Of a stretch of 64,000 nucleotides of DNA, positions 43,992 through 57,349 are shown in pieces (positions within the stretch are counted from its first letter, which is position 1; each line of letters opens with the position of its first letter). Below the pieces are notes generated by a model that did no database searches, was not told where the DNA came from, and was given only the letters and a program-made list of their open reading frames with translations. The stretch covers positions 20,176 through 84,175 of the forward strand of contig MBPM02000172.1 in NCBI GenBank assembly GCA_001695595.3. Reading direction: 5' to 3'. A program made the position numbers and the translations under genes. The DNA comes from Plasmopara viticola. Its lineage: Eukaryota > Oomycota > Peronosporomycetes > Peronosporales > Peronosporaceae.

Positions 43992-44660
43992 TTAATTAAA
44001 AACTTCACCTTTAAAATTCTTCCGGATCTGTTGCTTAACAGAGTCTATAAACAACATCTGTCCCTTTTCAGATGTTGCTTGTTTGTAATACCTGTAGATA
44101 TCATCTTCACTTACTCCAGGTAGATTGAAATCTTTCAAAATTAGCTGTAGATCGCGTTTTGAATTTGCTTTTAGAATAGCGATGTATTCAGAATTCAATC
44201 TAATCATCTTGTCAGTAGCAAAATAACTATGAGCTATGAAGATTGTTGAAAGTCCTTTGTGTCTTCCTCGAGTAAAGAAATGACTAAACAAATCTCTCTG
44301 AAGCTTCTTATCGTTGGAATAATCATCAATAATAACAAGCTGTAAAGCATTTGGAATCTCTTTGATGGCGTCAACACTTGGAGGAGCATCCGGATCATAG
44401 AAAGTTACAAAACCTTGTAATTTTTCTTTGATGTAATCGTATAACTCTTGGTCAGGATTGCGTGCTATGACGTGAAGGTGACTATAGACGTGTGGAGACT
44501 CTTTAAGTATATGAAAAGCTAGATTTGATTTACCAGAGAAGCTGGGACCTAATACTATTAAACGAAAAAGCTTTTGAATACCAAGCTTTTCATTTTCTCC
44601 GAACGATTTCTTCTTAAACTCCTTTGGGAGCATTCCACCAAAATCAGGAATTGAACTCAT
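43992..44660 (-). CDS. ATP: A32/FtsK-HerA type packaging ATPase (copy 3, intact)
   Basis: 222 aa, same protein as at 24119-24787, Walker A GPSFSGKS (38-45) and Walker B VIIDD. Start ATG 44658-44660. Copies 2 and 3 share GENEK near residue 21 where copies 1, 4 and 5 have GDYEK, which groups the copies into two subfamilies. Confidence 0.92.
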   Translation of the reverse strand: MSSIPDFGGMLPKEFKKKSFGENEKLGIQKLFRLIVLGPSFSGKSNLAFHILKESPHVYSHLHVIARNPDQELYDYIKEKLQGFVTFYDPDAPPSVDAIKEIPNALQLVIIDDYSNDKKLQRDLFSHFFTRGRHKGLSTIFIAHSYFATDKMIRLNSEYIAILKANSKRDLQLILKDFNLPGVSEDDIYRYYKQATSEKGQMLFIDSVKQQIRKNFKGEVFN

Positions 44661-44710
44661 CTTGTATGACAAATCTATCTGTTATATTATATAAAGGATC
44701 GTTTTACAAA
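44661..44710. promoter_or_regulatory. Divergent promoter, ATPase / fibre (copy 3)
   Basis: Same 50-bp spacer and TATA-like core as in copies 1 and 2. Confidence 0.45.
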
Positions 44711-47403
44711 ATGCTACCACCTAATTATATTCCATCCTTATACAATCCATCAGACTATATCGGCTCATTGGATTACTTGACTATTAGTATTGGCGATTTG
44801 CGATATAACAAAAGAAATGGGGTGAATTACACTTCGGATTTGTACATCACTGGAAATATCTATCAAAATGGAACAATGATTGATTTGAGTGTGCTGTCGG
44901 GTATTACACCAGGAACAGCTTCCGCTGGGAAATTGATTGCGGTTGACTCTACCAGAGACATCGCGAACATTAATAATCTCTCAGCATCACAATTAACAGG
45001 AACTCTTCAAACAGCTGCACAGCCTAACATTACATCACTGGGAACAATTTCATCAACACTCAATATTAGTGGATCTACCCCTATAACTTGTAATAACTCC
45101 CTGTCGAGTAGCACGTGCTCATTATCTGTTGATTCTGTATCTGGAGATCAGACATTTGGCAGTACAACAGCGAATAAGTTTCATTTGAGAACAAATGGAA
45201 ATAGAAAAATAACGATAGGATCCACTGGTTTCGTAGGCATTAATAACACATCTCCAGCTAAACAATTAGATATTATCGGATCGACAGCATTAACAAACTC
45301 ATTGTATCAAATCACTGATGGAACAGTTATTTATCAGCAGTGGTTCGATGGAACTCAATGTTGTCTTCAAACGTTTTCAAATCATCCATTGACTTTTGCA
45401 TCAAATAATGGATCTGTGCAAATGTCAGTATTAACGAATGGAAATGTAGCTGTTAATAACACATTGACAGCTACTAATATATCCGCTTCAACTTTATATG
45501 GAACACTTCAAACAGCCGCTCAGCCCAATATTACATCGATTGGAACTTTAGCGACTCTTACGGCTACATCAATTACTGGAACACTTCAAACAGCTGCTCA
45601 GCCAAATATTACATCGATTGGAACGTTAGCGACTCTTACGGCTACATCAATTACTGGGACACTTCAAACAGCAGCACAACCAAATATTACATCGATTGGA
45701 ACTTTAACATCATTGAATACGGCAGGATTAGTAACCGCTACTTTAACTGCTAATGGGCAATCGTTTAGATCTATAAATGGGACTTCAACATGTGCTCTGT
45801 TTCATTTTAACAATGGGGATGCTTATTTTGGAACATCTACAGCAAACAATTTAGTCTTTCAAACAAGTAATACAGGAAGAATGACAATTAGCTCAACGGG
45901 CGCTGTCTCTGGTATCTCATCATTAAGCGCTACTTCTATTACAGGAACTTTACAAACAGCAGCTCAACCAAATATTACATCTACAGGAGATTTAACGCTA
46001 CCTACGTCATTGACAATTACAAATGACATTACTCCACTTTCAATCAGTAATACAACCTCAACGAGTACCTTTCGCTTAACCATTCAAAATAGTGGTGGTG
46101 CTCAAGATATTGGTTCTTTTACAAACCATAGTTTCTTTTTAAATTCAAACAATACAAGACGATTGCAATGTGATACTGTTGGTAATATTGATATTTTAAA
46201 TCATAATGCAGCTACTGTTGGATTAAAGCTTGGTGGTACATTAATTACATCAAATGCAACAGAGCTTAACTACTTAGATTTAACTATGGGCCCAGGAACA
46301 GCAGAAGCTTCAAAAGCATTAGTATTAGATGCAAGTAGAAATTTAACGAATGTTGGTAAAGTCAATTTTACATCATCAGATGCTACCCAACCTACGGCAC
46401 TACTAATGCAAGTAATTATGGCTTAAATATGTTATCAACAGTAAATACAAATGGACAGTACAATTCAGCTGCGATTGCATTTAGAAATAGTAATGTAGAT
46501 GGTATGCCTCATGGTGTAATTTTATCTCAACGTACTGCTGCAGCTGCTGGTGACCTAGTATTTTTAACACAATCTGCTACAAACAATGTATCAGAAACAT
46601 GTAGAATGTTATCAACTGGAGCATTAGCAGTTAATGCTATAGCTGCTGCTGCAGTAACTGCTTTTGGAAGTGCAAACTATGTTGATGGTTCCTACCAGAA
46701 AGTATTAGACCTTCAATCAAATAATGTATCGCCAATTGATTTTTGTATTGAAATTAACTCTGGACCGAATACAACATCTACTAATGCAACTTGGATGGGC
46801 AATTTGACTAACAATGATTTGCGATTCGGAGTCAATAACTCAACTAAGATGATTTTAGATACAAATGGTCGATTAGGAATTGGAACTACTTCTCCATCAG
46901 CTATGTTAAGCGTATCAGGAACGGTAAGTAATACTTTTAATGTAGGTGGACAATTATATGCACAAGGTAGTAGTACAGCATATACGACATCTCAATTAGG
47001 TCCAGTAACAGTAAGTGTTGCAGCTACATTTGGTGGACCAATTCAATGCAGTTCAATCTACTGTACATCTGATCGTCGTTGCAAAGACATTATTAAACAA
47101 TTAGACACTGTTTATTGCGATAAATTCTATGATCTAAGTATCTATGAATATCGATACAAAGGATCAGATGAAACTATCCCAAAGATTGGTTTCATCAGTC
47201 AAGAATTGTATGCAGCTGGATACATAAACTTACTATCAATGACACCGAATGAAAACTTGAAGAAAGTGGATGAAGATGACATAGAAGGATATCAGATGAA
47301 CATTGATTATAGTAAAATTACAGCGATAAACTTCTGCATGATAAAAAAATTACTCAATCAAGTGAAGCAACTTGAGATGGAGCTGAAGCATAATTTTGAG
47401 TAA
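44711..47403 (+). pseudogene. Fibre-like protein with S74 chaperone, frameshifted (copy 3)
   Basis: One base is missing near 46397 (CCTACGGCAC versus CCTACCGGCAC), about 560 codons in; everything else is open. The same lesion is in copy 4 but not in copies 1, 2 or 5, so it is inherited or converted between copies 3 and 4 rather than a random read error. Confidence 0.88.
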
Positions 47404-47719
47404 AGCTCAATAGATTCCGGTCTGACGACCGCTCGAACTTGTTCGACGGTCAAAGACCTTTCGAACTGTAGCTACCGGAGGTAGCCGAGCAATCTTCGAT
47501 TGCGGTTCGTTCGGATGTCAACAAAAAAAATTTGATTTTTTTTGCCGGCTGACGGACACCAATAGCCTGACTGGTCTGAAAACCAGGCGAACTTGTTCGG
47601 CGGGCAAAGACCCTTCGAACTTCGTTCGTACGGCGAGGGAGTTCACTCCGCGAGCCAATGGTGGAGGACCGAAGGTCCCCTGGGGCCCTACGGGCGCCCA
47701 TTCTGGAGCTCGCTCCAAT
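47404..47719. terminator. Hairpin array (copy 3)
   Basis: Same series of small inverted repeats as 27532-27846, differing only in the A/T-run lengths. Confidence 0.6.
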
Positions 47720-49494
47720 CTACTCATATTCAACCATTTCACCGGTTAAACGATCAATAGACATAGATCGACCGTAAACAACGAGAATTAGACAATTCAT
47801 TCCTTGACTGCAAGTATTGGTGCCGGAGACAAGGATAGATTGAGGCACATCTGGATTCGTTAATCGAGAGCAGTCTGCAATTAGAACACGCTGACCAACA
47901 TCCCATTTGTAGGAATCAAATAATCCGTTGCTAATCTCATGCGATAGCGCTCCATTAATAGCTCCGAGCTTCTTGACTTCGTCTTGGAACGATTCAAATG
48001 AGTAATCATGCGTTTTGTTGAATACATTTTCATTGCCAACCATTACTTGGAAATTGCGAATGCTTGCTCCTGGCTGACAAGTCCATGGAGCACTGTCAAA
48101 TGGGGATTGGAATTGTTCAATATTCGTTGCGCTTACGAAATGACCACTGCTTGTTTCACTACATGGAATCAGAGCAATGTATTTGATATTCTTTAAGCTT
48201 GAAGATAATTGAAAGCTAATCGGAGCGTTTTGCTGAGAGTTTTGTTGACCAGTACCTGCTTTTGATTTGAAATACTGTGCGTAGCAATCGAGGTAATTGA
48301 CTTTCTTAACAGGTTTAACAACAATTTGACTTTGATTAGCGATATCGTAGAAAGGGATATATAAACGAGTCGTTGTAAATGGGAAGATTTGACCAGAAGT
48401 AGAGATCTGTGTAATGTTGTTGGACATAACGCCGAAAGCTACTCGAAGTGAGCCAGCTCCGCCAGTTGTAAGTTTCCCTGCATTTGGATTACCTGGGGCC
48501 GCACTTGATATCATTACTGGAACCGTCGAGCAACCGTTTAGGGAGAGAGAGGATAAGCTCATTAAATCACCAGTTGCAGTTGTGATATCAACAAAGCCGG
48601 TATTGAACGTCATCGTTAATTTGATTTGAGGGTTCGCAACAAGATCCAATTCCTTAAAGATTGGATGGAGATCAACTAAACGAAGCTTTAGCATATAATA
48701 CCACGTACCAGCAACACCTCCTGCGGTAGTAACGCCAGCTACGTATCCACCAGTACCTTGTTGTTGAATTTTAAAAGAATTGCACCACTTCGCGTTGTCG
48801 GCCAACCAAGAGGGTTTGTTGCTGTAATCGTTGCTCCAGTGGCATCAGAGGTACCAATTTGTTGTGGATTCCAAATTAGACGCTGGATTAGTCCGTTATT
48901 AAGAGCTGGAGTTGTTTCTGGAATTAAACCAGTAGCTACAGTTGTGGCAGCATTAACTGAATTATTCACAAAACCATCTCCTTGTGTTGAAGCGGTAGGA
49001 TTGCTACTACTTTGTGGGAAATTTAGACTAACTACATCATCTGGAGCAAGATAGCAGTCTGCACCGTTCTTCAATAAATCATCATCACACCATTCAGTTT
49101 GAGCACGTAAATTGTTCCAATAATTTTTATAGTCATTGCTGGTAATGACACTTTTACCGTTGATTTCAACCGCTAATTTATCTAAAATGTTCCATACACC
49201 AGCCTTTAATCCTACCGCAAAACGATTTAGAGTACCATTAAGAGCTGAGGCAGACGTATTTTTAACCGTTACTACATAAGGAACGACTACATATGCATCT
49301 CGAAGACTGCCATACCCAGTAGAGCCATTTAGTTGTGAAGTCGCATTAATGATGACAGTTCCCGATTGATACGAACCGTTGTTGTCATCAACGACATTTA
49401 CAACACGCTTGTCTTTGCTGACACTGACAACTGGATCCGGATTAGTTGTTGAATCGAATAAAAACGAATCTGCTAATTGGGTGCTATCACTCAT
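47720..49494 (-). pseudogene. MCP: Major capsid protein, frameshifted (copy 3)
   Basis: Full length but one base short at about 48772 (GAATTTTAAAAGAATT versus GAATTTTAGAAAGAATT). The same lesion is in copy 4. ATG 49492-49494 and both halves are open. Confidence 0.9.
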
Positions 49495-49554
49495 TATTAA
49501 AATTGAAGGTTAATGCCTGTTATATTATGATTAGCTATATATAAGCATTACATA

Positions 49555-49734
49555 ATAATTTTTAAATTAAATAAATTGGGTACCTCGACGGCTAATGAAC
49601 TACAAGAGCTCGCAAATCAGCTGAATGTTCATGTTGATGGGATAATAGATTTTAAAAAAATCAGAGGCCCCCTAGGGAATGGAAGCTATATTATATTACT
49701 TCGATTAGACTCAGGTGTAGGCCATTGGGTTTGT
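49555..49734 (+). pseudogene. PRO: Protease, start lost and truncated (copy 3)
   Basis: The start codon is ATA instead of ATG, and GGTACCTCG replaces GGTGAATCG nearby. The sequence follows the protease for about 60 codons, through GHWVC with the catalytic His, then joins P515 at the array junction. Asp, Gln and Cys of the active site are missing. Confidence 0.85.
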
Positions 49735-50554
49735 TTTTCTTCCCTTCTTATATGGAATCGGTAATCTAGTACCTTCTGGAAAGGAATTGTTCATCAAAAT
49801 ATCACGAAGCATTTCGTATGCTCCAGACTCTATGTTGAATCCAAACTGATGTGTCGAGCCAATAGCAGTATCTTTTGTCTCAATGTCAATAAGATTCAGT
49901 ATGTAATCATACGTTGCAACCCAATCATATTTATTTAGAGGCTTGTTTGCTAACTTACCATTATTCACATTGAATAGTTTGCCGTCTGTTCCAATATACA
50001 CGTTTTTATCTGGAGTGCCAGAATTTAGAATTGGATTGACCTTTCTTTTGATAATAGTTGGATTGATGGTGTATTGATCAATTAGTTTTTCTCGTGCATT
50101 CCTTTGAAAGTTGAAATCATTAGCTTCAACTTGAGTTCCAAAGTCGTATGTACGCTGGGAGTCGTCAATATCACTTAAGGAGTCTTCTTCATTACCAATG
50201 TCCTCTAAATCATATTGACTATCGATTGTAGTCATCGTCGGTACTGCTTGCACCCCCACTCATTGATGGGGTTGCTTGTATTCCCGTCGTTGTCATAGAA
50301 GGCGTTGCTTGTATTCCCATTGTTGTCATTGTTGGAGATGCTTGAATTCCGGTAGTCGTCATGGAAGGCGCTACTTTCCTTAGCAATTGTTGAAGCGTCG
50401 AAGTATCTATCGTTTGATCCAGATCAGTAGCCCATTGCGTTAGTTTGTATCGATCATTCTTTATGCGTGCTAATTGAAGCTCCTCACTGTTCTCTTCAGC
50501 GAGTTGCTTCAATTTATTTTTTCGATCGCGGAGAGATTTAAAACTTGGAAACAT
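49735..50554 (-). pseudogene. P515, truncated and frameshifted (copy 4)
   Basis: ATG at 50552-50554. A 5-base loss in the 11-residue repeat region (about 50258, CCCCCACTCATTG) shifts the frame, and the array junction removes the last 200 or more codons. Confidence 0.85.
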
Positions 50555-50673
50555 TATCGAGTCTATTAAAACGAAGTTCGAAAAATCGCGGACCTTTTCG
50601 AACAAGTTTCTCTAAGCTCAGCTCTATATAATATTACAATTATTGTTTTAGTTATTGAAAATAACTTGGGCTC

Positions 50674-51545
50674 CTATGGAGCCTTTCTATCACGAATTAA
50701 TAGCATTATCAATGAATTGGAGTCTTCAAATTTAACATTATTAAAGTCTTGATCGACGATGCTCAGAGTAATATTGCTGTATGCTCCATCGTTAATCGAG
50801 AGCCACTGATATTCAGGTGGCTGTATTGAGATCAACTGACCAATTGATGTCCCTTGAGGACTAAACGAAGTCAGAATATCAGGTGGTGTGCTAACCCGAT
50901 TGTTAATAAGATTAGAACGAATTAAATAACTGCTGACGGGATTAACTTGTGGAGAGATATTGCTCAAAAATACTTGATTTGTTGTTTGAATGCTTGATGG
51001 GTACGTTACTGGACTGAATCCAATCACATTGGGATCTCCGTTGTTTGAAACAGTGATTCGAGGAGTATTAGTAGCGGTCGGTAATCCAGTTCCGGTTAAT
51101 GAGTATAATCCAGTGATGGACGTGAATATCCACTAGGAACAGAAGTTGGTGTTGCTAAGCAAGTGATTTCGCATGAATAGTACGTTGGGTTTTCTCTCAT
51201 AGCGATATACACAACGTTATTACCTTGAAAATCAATCAAATATGCACCGATACTAACTAACTGAGACTCGATGTAGTTTGATATATCTGCATACGAATAG
51301 TACCCATTCGGAAGCGTGATCGAAACCGATTGATAAGTCGCCGCTGTTGGAACTAATATACTGAACGTGTTGTTGCTGTATAAACTTCCATTAATGTTGA
51401 ATTGAGAGTTGTAAATCTGCAGGCTCGATAGGGCAATTTCTTGAGTTTTGAAATTCACGCTTGATCCAGTAAAGTTCAATCTAAATGTATTGTTCAAGCC
51501 ATTCGAAACAATGTTATTCCGATTAAAAATGATAGTGCTCGTCAT
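50674..51545 (-). pseudogene. Penton protein, frameshifted (copy 4)
   Basis: One base missing near 51115 (CCAGTGATGG versus CCAGTCGATGG). Otherwise full length. NGDPNV replaces NGFSNV, a variant shared with copy 5. Confidence 0.87.
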
Positions 51546-51611
51546 CGTTCTAATATTCGATCTGTAGGTTGCCGAGTAAACTTTGTTTACGGTTATATTC
51601 GATAAGAGAAA

Positions 51612-52281
51612 TTAATTAAAAACTTCACCTCTAAAATTCTTCCGGATCTGTTGCTTAACAGAGTCTATAAACAACATCTGTCCCTTTTCAGATGTTGCTT
51701 GTTTGTAATACCTGTAGATATCATCTTCACTTACTCCAGGTAGATTGCAATCTTTCAAAAATTAGCTGTAGATCGCGTTTTGAATTTGCTTTTAGAATAG
51801 CGATGTATTCAGAATTCAATCTAATCATCTTGTCAGTAGCAAAATAACTATGAGCTATGAAGATTGTTGAAAGTCCTTTGTGTCTTCCTCGAGTAAAGAA
51901 ATGACTAAACAAATCTCTCTGAAGCTTCTTATCGTTGGAATAATCATCAATAATAACAAGCTGTAAAGCATTTGGAATCTCTTTGATGGCGTCAACACTT
52001 GGAGGAGCATCCGGATCATAGAAAATTACAAAACCTTGTAATTTTTCTTTGATGTAATCGTATAACTCTTGGTCAGGATTGCGTGCTATGACGTGAAGGT
52101 GACTATAGACGTGTGGAGACTCTTTAAGTATATGAAAAGCTAGATTTGATTTACCAGAGAAGCTGGGACCTAATACTATTAAACGAAAAAGCTTTTGAAT
52201 ACCAAGCTTTTCATAATCTCCGAACGATTTCTTCTTAAACTCCTTTGGGAGCATTCCACCAAAATCAGGAATTGAACTCAT
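51612..52281 (-). pseudogene. ATP: Packaging ATPase, frameshifted (copy 4)
   Basis: One extra A near 51758 (TTTCAAAAATTAGC) shifts the C-terminal 50 codons. Walker A and B are intact. The same insertion is in copy 5. Confidence 0.88.
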
Positions 52282-52331
52282 CTTGTATGACAAATCTATC
52301 TGTTATATTATATAAAGGATCGTTTTACAAA

Positions 52332-55021
52332 ATGCTACCACCTAATTATATTCCATCCTTATACAATCCATCAGACTATATCGGCTCATTGGATTACTTG
52401 ACTATTAGTATTGGCGATTTGCGATATAACAAAAGAAATGGGGTGAATTACACTTCGGATTTGTACATCACTGGAAATATCTATCAAAATGGAACAATGA
52501 TTGATTTGAGTGTGCTGTCGGGTATTACACCAGGAACAGCTTCCGCTGGGAAATTGATTCCGGTTGACTCTACCAGAGACATCGCGAACTTAATAATCTC
52601 TCAGCATCACAATTAACAGGAACTCTTCAAACAGCTGCACAGCCTAACATTACATCACTGGGAACAATTTCATCAACACTCAATATTAGTGGATCTACCC
52701 CTATAACTTGTAATAACTCTCTGTCGAGTAGCACGTGCTCATTATCTGTTGATTCTGTATCTGGAGATCAGACATTTGGCAGTACAACAGCGAATAAGTT
52801 TCATTTGAGAACAAATGGAAATAGAAAAATAACGATAGGATCCACTGGTTTCGTAGGCATTAATAACACATCTCCAGCTAAACAATTAGATATTATCGGA
52901 TCGACAGCATTAACAAACTCATTGTATCAAATCACTGATGGAACAGTTATTTATCAGCAGTGGTTCGATGGAACTCAATGTTGTCTTCAAACGTTTTCAA
53001 ATCATCCATTGACTTTTGCATCAAATAATGGATCTGTGCAAATGTCAGTATTAACGAATGGAAATGTAGCTGTTAATAACACATTGACAGCTACTAATAT
53101 ATCCGCTTCAACTTTATATGGAACACTTCAAACAGCCGCTCAGCCCAATATTACATCGATTGGAACTTTAGCGACTCTTACGGCTACATCAATTACTGGA
53201 ACACTTCAAACAGCTGCTCAGCCAAATATTACATCGATTGGAACGTTAGCGACTCTTACGGCTACATCAATTACTGGGACACTTCAAACAGCAGCACAAC
53301 CAAATATTACATCGATTGGAACTTTAACATCATTGAATACGGCAGGATTAGTAACCGCTACTTTAACTGCTAATGGGCAATCGTTTAGATCTATAAATGG
53401 GACTTCAACATGTGCTCTGTTTCATTTTAACAATGGGGATGCTTATTTTGGAACATCTACAGCAAACAATTTAGTCTTTCAAACAAGTAATACAGGAAGA
53501 ATGACAATTAGCTCAACGGGCGCTGTCTCTGGTATCTCATCATTAAGCGCTACTTCTATTACAGGAACTTTACAAACAGCAGCTCAACCAAATATTACAT
53601 CTACAGGAGATTTAACGCTACCTACGTCATTGACAATTACAAATGACACTACTCCACTTTCAATCAGTAATACAACCTCAACGAGTACCTTTCGCTTAAC
53701 CATTCAAAATAGTGGTGGTGCTCAAGATATTGGTTCTTTTACAAACCATAGTTTCTTTTAAATTCAAACAATACAAGACGATTGCAATGTGATACTGTTG
53801 GTAATATTGATATTTTAAATCATAATGCAGCTACTGTTGGATTAAAGCTTGGTGGTACATTAATTACATCAAATGCAACAGAGCTTAACTACTTAGATTT
53901 AACTATGGGCCCAGGAACAGCAGAAGCTTCAAAAGCATTAGTATTAGATGCAAGTAGAAATTTAACGAATGTTGGTAAAGTTAATTTTACATCATCAGAT
54001 GCTACCCAACCTACGGCACTACTAATGCAAGTAATTATGGCTTAAATATGTTATCAACAGTAAATACAAATGGACAGTACAATTCAGCTGCGATTGCATT
54101 TAAAATAGTAATGTAGATGGTATGCCTCATGGTGTAATTTTATCTCAACGTACTGCTGCAGCTGCTGGTGACCTAGTATTTTTAACACAATCTGCTACAA
54201 ACAATGTATCAGAAACATGTAGAATGTTATCAACTGGAGCATTAGCAGTTAATGCTATAGCTGCTGCTGCAGTAACTGCTTTTGGAAGTGCAAACTATGT
54301 TGATGGTTCCTACCAGAAAGTATTAGACCTTCAATCAAATAATGTATCGCCAATTGATTTTTGTATTGAAATTAACTCTGGACCGAATACAACATCTACT
54401 AATGCAACTTGGATGGGCAATTTGACTAACAATGATTTGCGATTCGGAGTCAATAACTCAACTAAGATGATTTTAGATACAAATGGTCGATTAGGAATTG
54501 GAACTACTTCTCCATCAGCTATGTTAAGCGTATCAGGAACGGTAAGTAATACTTTTAATGTAGGTGGACAATTATATGCACAAGGTAGTAGTACAGCATA
54601 TACGACATCTCAATTAGGTCCAGTAACAGTAAGTGTTGCAGCTACATTTGGTGGACCAATTCAATGCAGTTCAATCTACTGTACATCTGATCGTCGTTGC
54701 AAAGACATTATTAAACAATTAGACACTGTTTATTGCGATAAATTCTATGATCTAAGTATCTATGAATATCGATACAAAGGATCAGATGAAACTATCCCAA
54801 AGATTGGTTTCATCAGTCAAGAATTGTATGCAGCTGGATACATAAACTTACTATCAATGACACCGAATGAAAACTTGAAGAAAGTGGATGAAGATGACAT
54901 AGAGGGATATCAGATGAACATTGATTATAGTAAAATTACAGCGATAAACTTCTGCATGATAAAAAAATTACTCAATCAAGTGAAGCAACTTGAGATGGAG
55001 CTGAAGCATAATTTTGAGTAA
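52332..55021 (+). pseudogene. Fibre-like protein with S74 chaperone, four indels (copy 4)
   Basis: 2,690 nt against 2,694 in copy 2: single-base losses near 52590, 53757, 54015 and 54102. Repeats and the S74 region are otherwise conserved. Confidence 0.87.
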
Positions 55022-55335
55022 AGCTCAATAGATTCCGGTCTGACGACCGCTCGAACTTGTTCGACGGTCAAAGACCTTTCGAACTGTAGCTACCGGAGGT
55101 AGCCGAGCAATCTTCGATTGCGGTTCGTTCGGATGTCAACAAAAAAACTTGATTTTTTTGCCGGCTGACGGACACCAATAGCCTGACTGGTCTGAAGACC
55201 AGGCAAACTTGTTCGGCGGGCAAAGACCCTTCGAACTTCGTTCGTACGGCGAGGGAGTTCACTCCGCGAGCCAATGGTGGAGGACCGAAGGTCCCCTGGG
55301 GCCCTACGGGCGCCCATTCTGGAGCTCGCTCCAAT
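55022..55335. terminator. Hairpin array (copy 4)
   Basis: Same array. Here CTGGTCTGAAGACCAG replaces CTGGTCTGAAAACCAG, which lengthens one stem; compatible with selection for pairing but only one site. Confidence 0.6.
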
Positions 55336-57109
55336 CTACTCATATTCAACCATTCACCGGTTAAACGATCAATAGACATAGATCGACCGTAAACAACGAG
55401 AATTAGACAATTCATTCCTTGACTGCAAGTATTGGTGCCGGAGACAAGGATAGATTGAGGCACATCTGGATTCGTTAATCGAGAGCAGTCTGCAATTAGA
55501 ACACGCTGACCAACATCCCATTTGTAGGAATCAAATAATCCGTTGCTAATCTCATGCGATAGCGCTCCATTAATAGCTCCGAGCTTCTTGACTTCGTCTT
55601 GGAACGATTCAAATGAGTAATCATGCGTTTTGTTGAATACATTTTCATTGCCAACCATTACTTGGAAATTGCGAATGCTTGCTCCTGGCTGACAAGTCCA
55701 TGGAGCACTGTCAAATGGGGATTGGAATTGTTCAATATTCGTTGCGCTTACGAAATGACCACTGCTTGTTTCACTATATGGAATCAGAGCAATGTATTTG
55801 ATATTCTTTAAGCTTGAAGATAATTGAAAGCTAAACGGAGCGTTTTGCTGAGAGTTTTGTTGACCAGTACCTGCTTTTGATTTGAAATACTGTGCGTAGC
55901 AATCGAGGTAATTGACTTTCTTAACAGGTTTAACAACAATTTGACTTTGATTAGCGATATCGTAGAAAGGGATATATAAACGAGTCGTTGTAAATGGGAA
56001 GATTTGACCAGAAGTAGAGATCTGTGTAATGTTGTTGGACATAACGCCGAAAGCTACTCGAAGTGAGCCAGCTCCGCCAGTTGTAAGTTTCCCTGCATTT
56101 GGATTACCTGGGGCCGCACTTGATATCATTACTGGAACCGTCGAGCAACCGTTTAGGGAGAGAGAGGATAAGCTCATTAAATCACCAGTTGCAGTTGTGA
56201 TATCAACAAAGCCGGTATTGAACGTCATCGTTAATTTGATTTGAGGGTTCGCAACAAGATCCAATTCCTTAAAGATTGGATGGAGATCAACTAAACGAAG
56301 CTTTAGCATATAATACCACGTACCAGCAACACCTCCTGCGGTAGTAACGCCAGCTACGTATCCACCAGTACCTTGTTGTTGAATTTTAAAAGAATTGCAC
56401 CACTTCGCGTTGTCGGCCAACCAAGAGGGTTTGTTGCTGTAATCGTTGCTCCAGTGGCATCAGAGGTACCAATTTGTTGTGGATTCCAAATTAGACGCTG
56501 GATTAGTCCGTTATTAAGAGCTGGAGTTGTTTCTGGAATTAAACCAGTAGCTACAGTTGTGGCAGCATTAACTGAATTATTCACAAAACCATCTCCTTGT
56601 GTTGAAGCGGTAGGATTGCTACTACTTTGTGGGAAATTTAGACTAACTACATCATCTGGAGCAAGATAGCAGTCTGCACCGTTCTTCAATAAATCATCAT
56701 CACACCATTCAGTTTGAGCACGTAAATTGTTCCAATAATTTTTATAGTCATTGCTGGTAATGACACTTTTACCGTTGATTTCAACCGCTAATTTATCTAA
56801 AATGTTCCATACACCAGCCTTTAATCCTACCGCAAAACGATTTAGAGTACCATTAAGAGCTGAGGCAGACGTATTTTTAACCGTTACTACATAAGGAACG
56901 ACTACATATGCATCTCGAAGACTGCCATACCCAGTAGAGCCATTTAGTTGTGAAGTCGCATTAATGATGACAGTTCCCGATTGATACGAACCGTTGTTGT
57001 CATCAACGACATTTACAACACGCTTGTCTTTGCTGACACTGACAACTGGATCCGGATTAGTTGTTGAATCGAATAAAAACGAATCTGCTAATTGGGTGCT
57101 ATCACTCAT
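55336..57109 (-). pseudogene. MCP: Major capsid protein, two frameshifts (copy 4)
   Basis: The copy 3 frameshift (about 56390) plus a second loss near the 3' end (CAACCATTCACC versus CAACCATTTCACC, about 55352). The second one makes the frame run through the hairpin array as far as 55068, a spurious C-terminal extension. Confidence 0.88.
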
Positions 57110-57169
57110 TATTAAAATTGAAGGTTAATGCCTGTTATATTATGATTAGCTATATATAAGCATTACATA

Positions 57170-57349
57170 ATGATTTTTAAATTAAATAAATTGGGTGAAT
57201 CGACGGCTAATGAACTACAAGAGCTCGCAAATCAGCTGAATGTTCATGTTGATGGGATAATAGATTTTAAAAAAATCAGAGGCCCCCTAGGGAATGGAAG
57301 CTATATTATATTACTTCGATTAGACTCAGGTGTAGGCCATTGGGTTTGT
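57170..57349 (+). pseudogene. PRO: Protease, truncated (copy 4)
   Basis: Keeps its ATG but is cut at the array junction after about 60 codons. Contains His57 only. Confidence 0.85.

Larger units (their letters stand above)
41929..49734. mobile_element. Polinton copy 3, morphogenesis block (array unit A)
   Basis: Homology to the Polinton starts abruptly at ACATCGGTGATTG (41929), matching 22059 onward in copy 2, with non-element DNA before it. This left edge reaches about 190 bp further into P515 than the edges of units B and C. Penton and ATPase are intact here; fibre and MCP have one frameshift each; the protease has lost its start and its C-terminus. Confidence 0.9.
49735..57349. mobile_element. 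Polinton copy 4, morphogenesis block (array unit B)
   Basis: One complete 7,615-bp unit between two identical junctions. All of its large genes have at least one indel. It shares private variants with copy 5 (GGATCT in penton, CACTCATTG in the P515 repeats) and others with copy 3 (fibre and MCP frameshifts), so it is a mosaic. Confidence 0.9.

Noticed and set aside
49555..49734. A short protease variant in the array
   Set aside because: The truncation removes Asp, Gln and Cys of the active site and the copy 3 version lacks an ATG, so it is a junction remnant.
54540..54620. Possible introns to explain frameshifted genes
   Set aside because: The breaks are 1-nt indels relative to sister copies, not GT...AG-bounded insertions.
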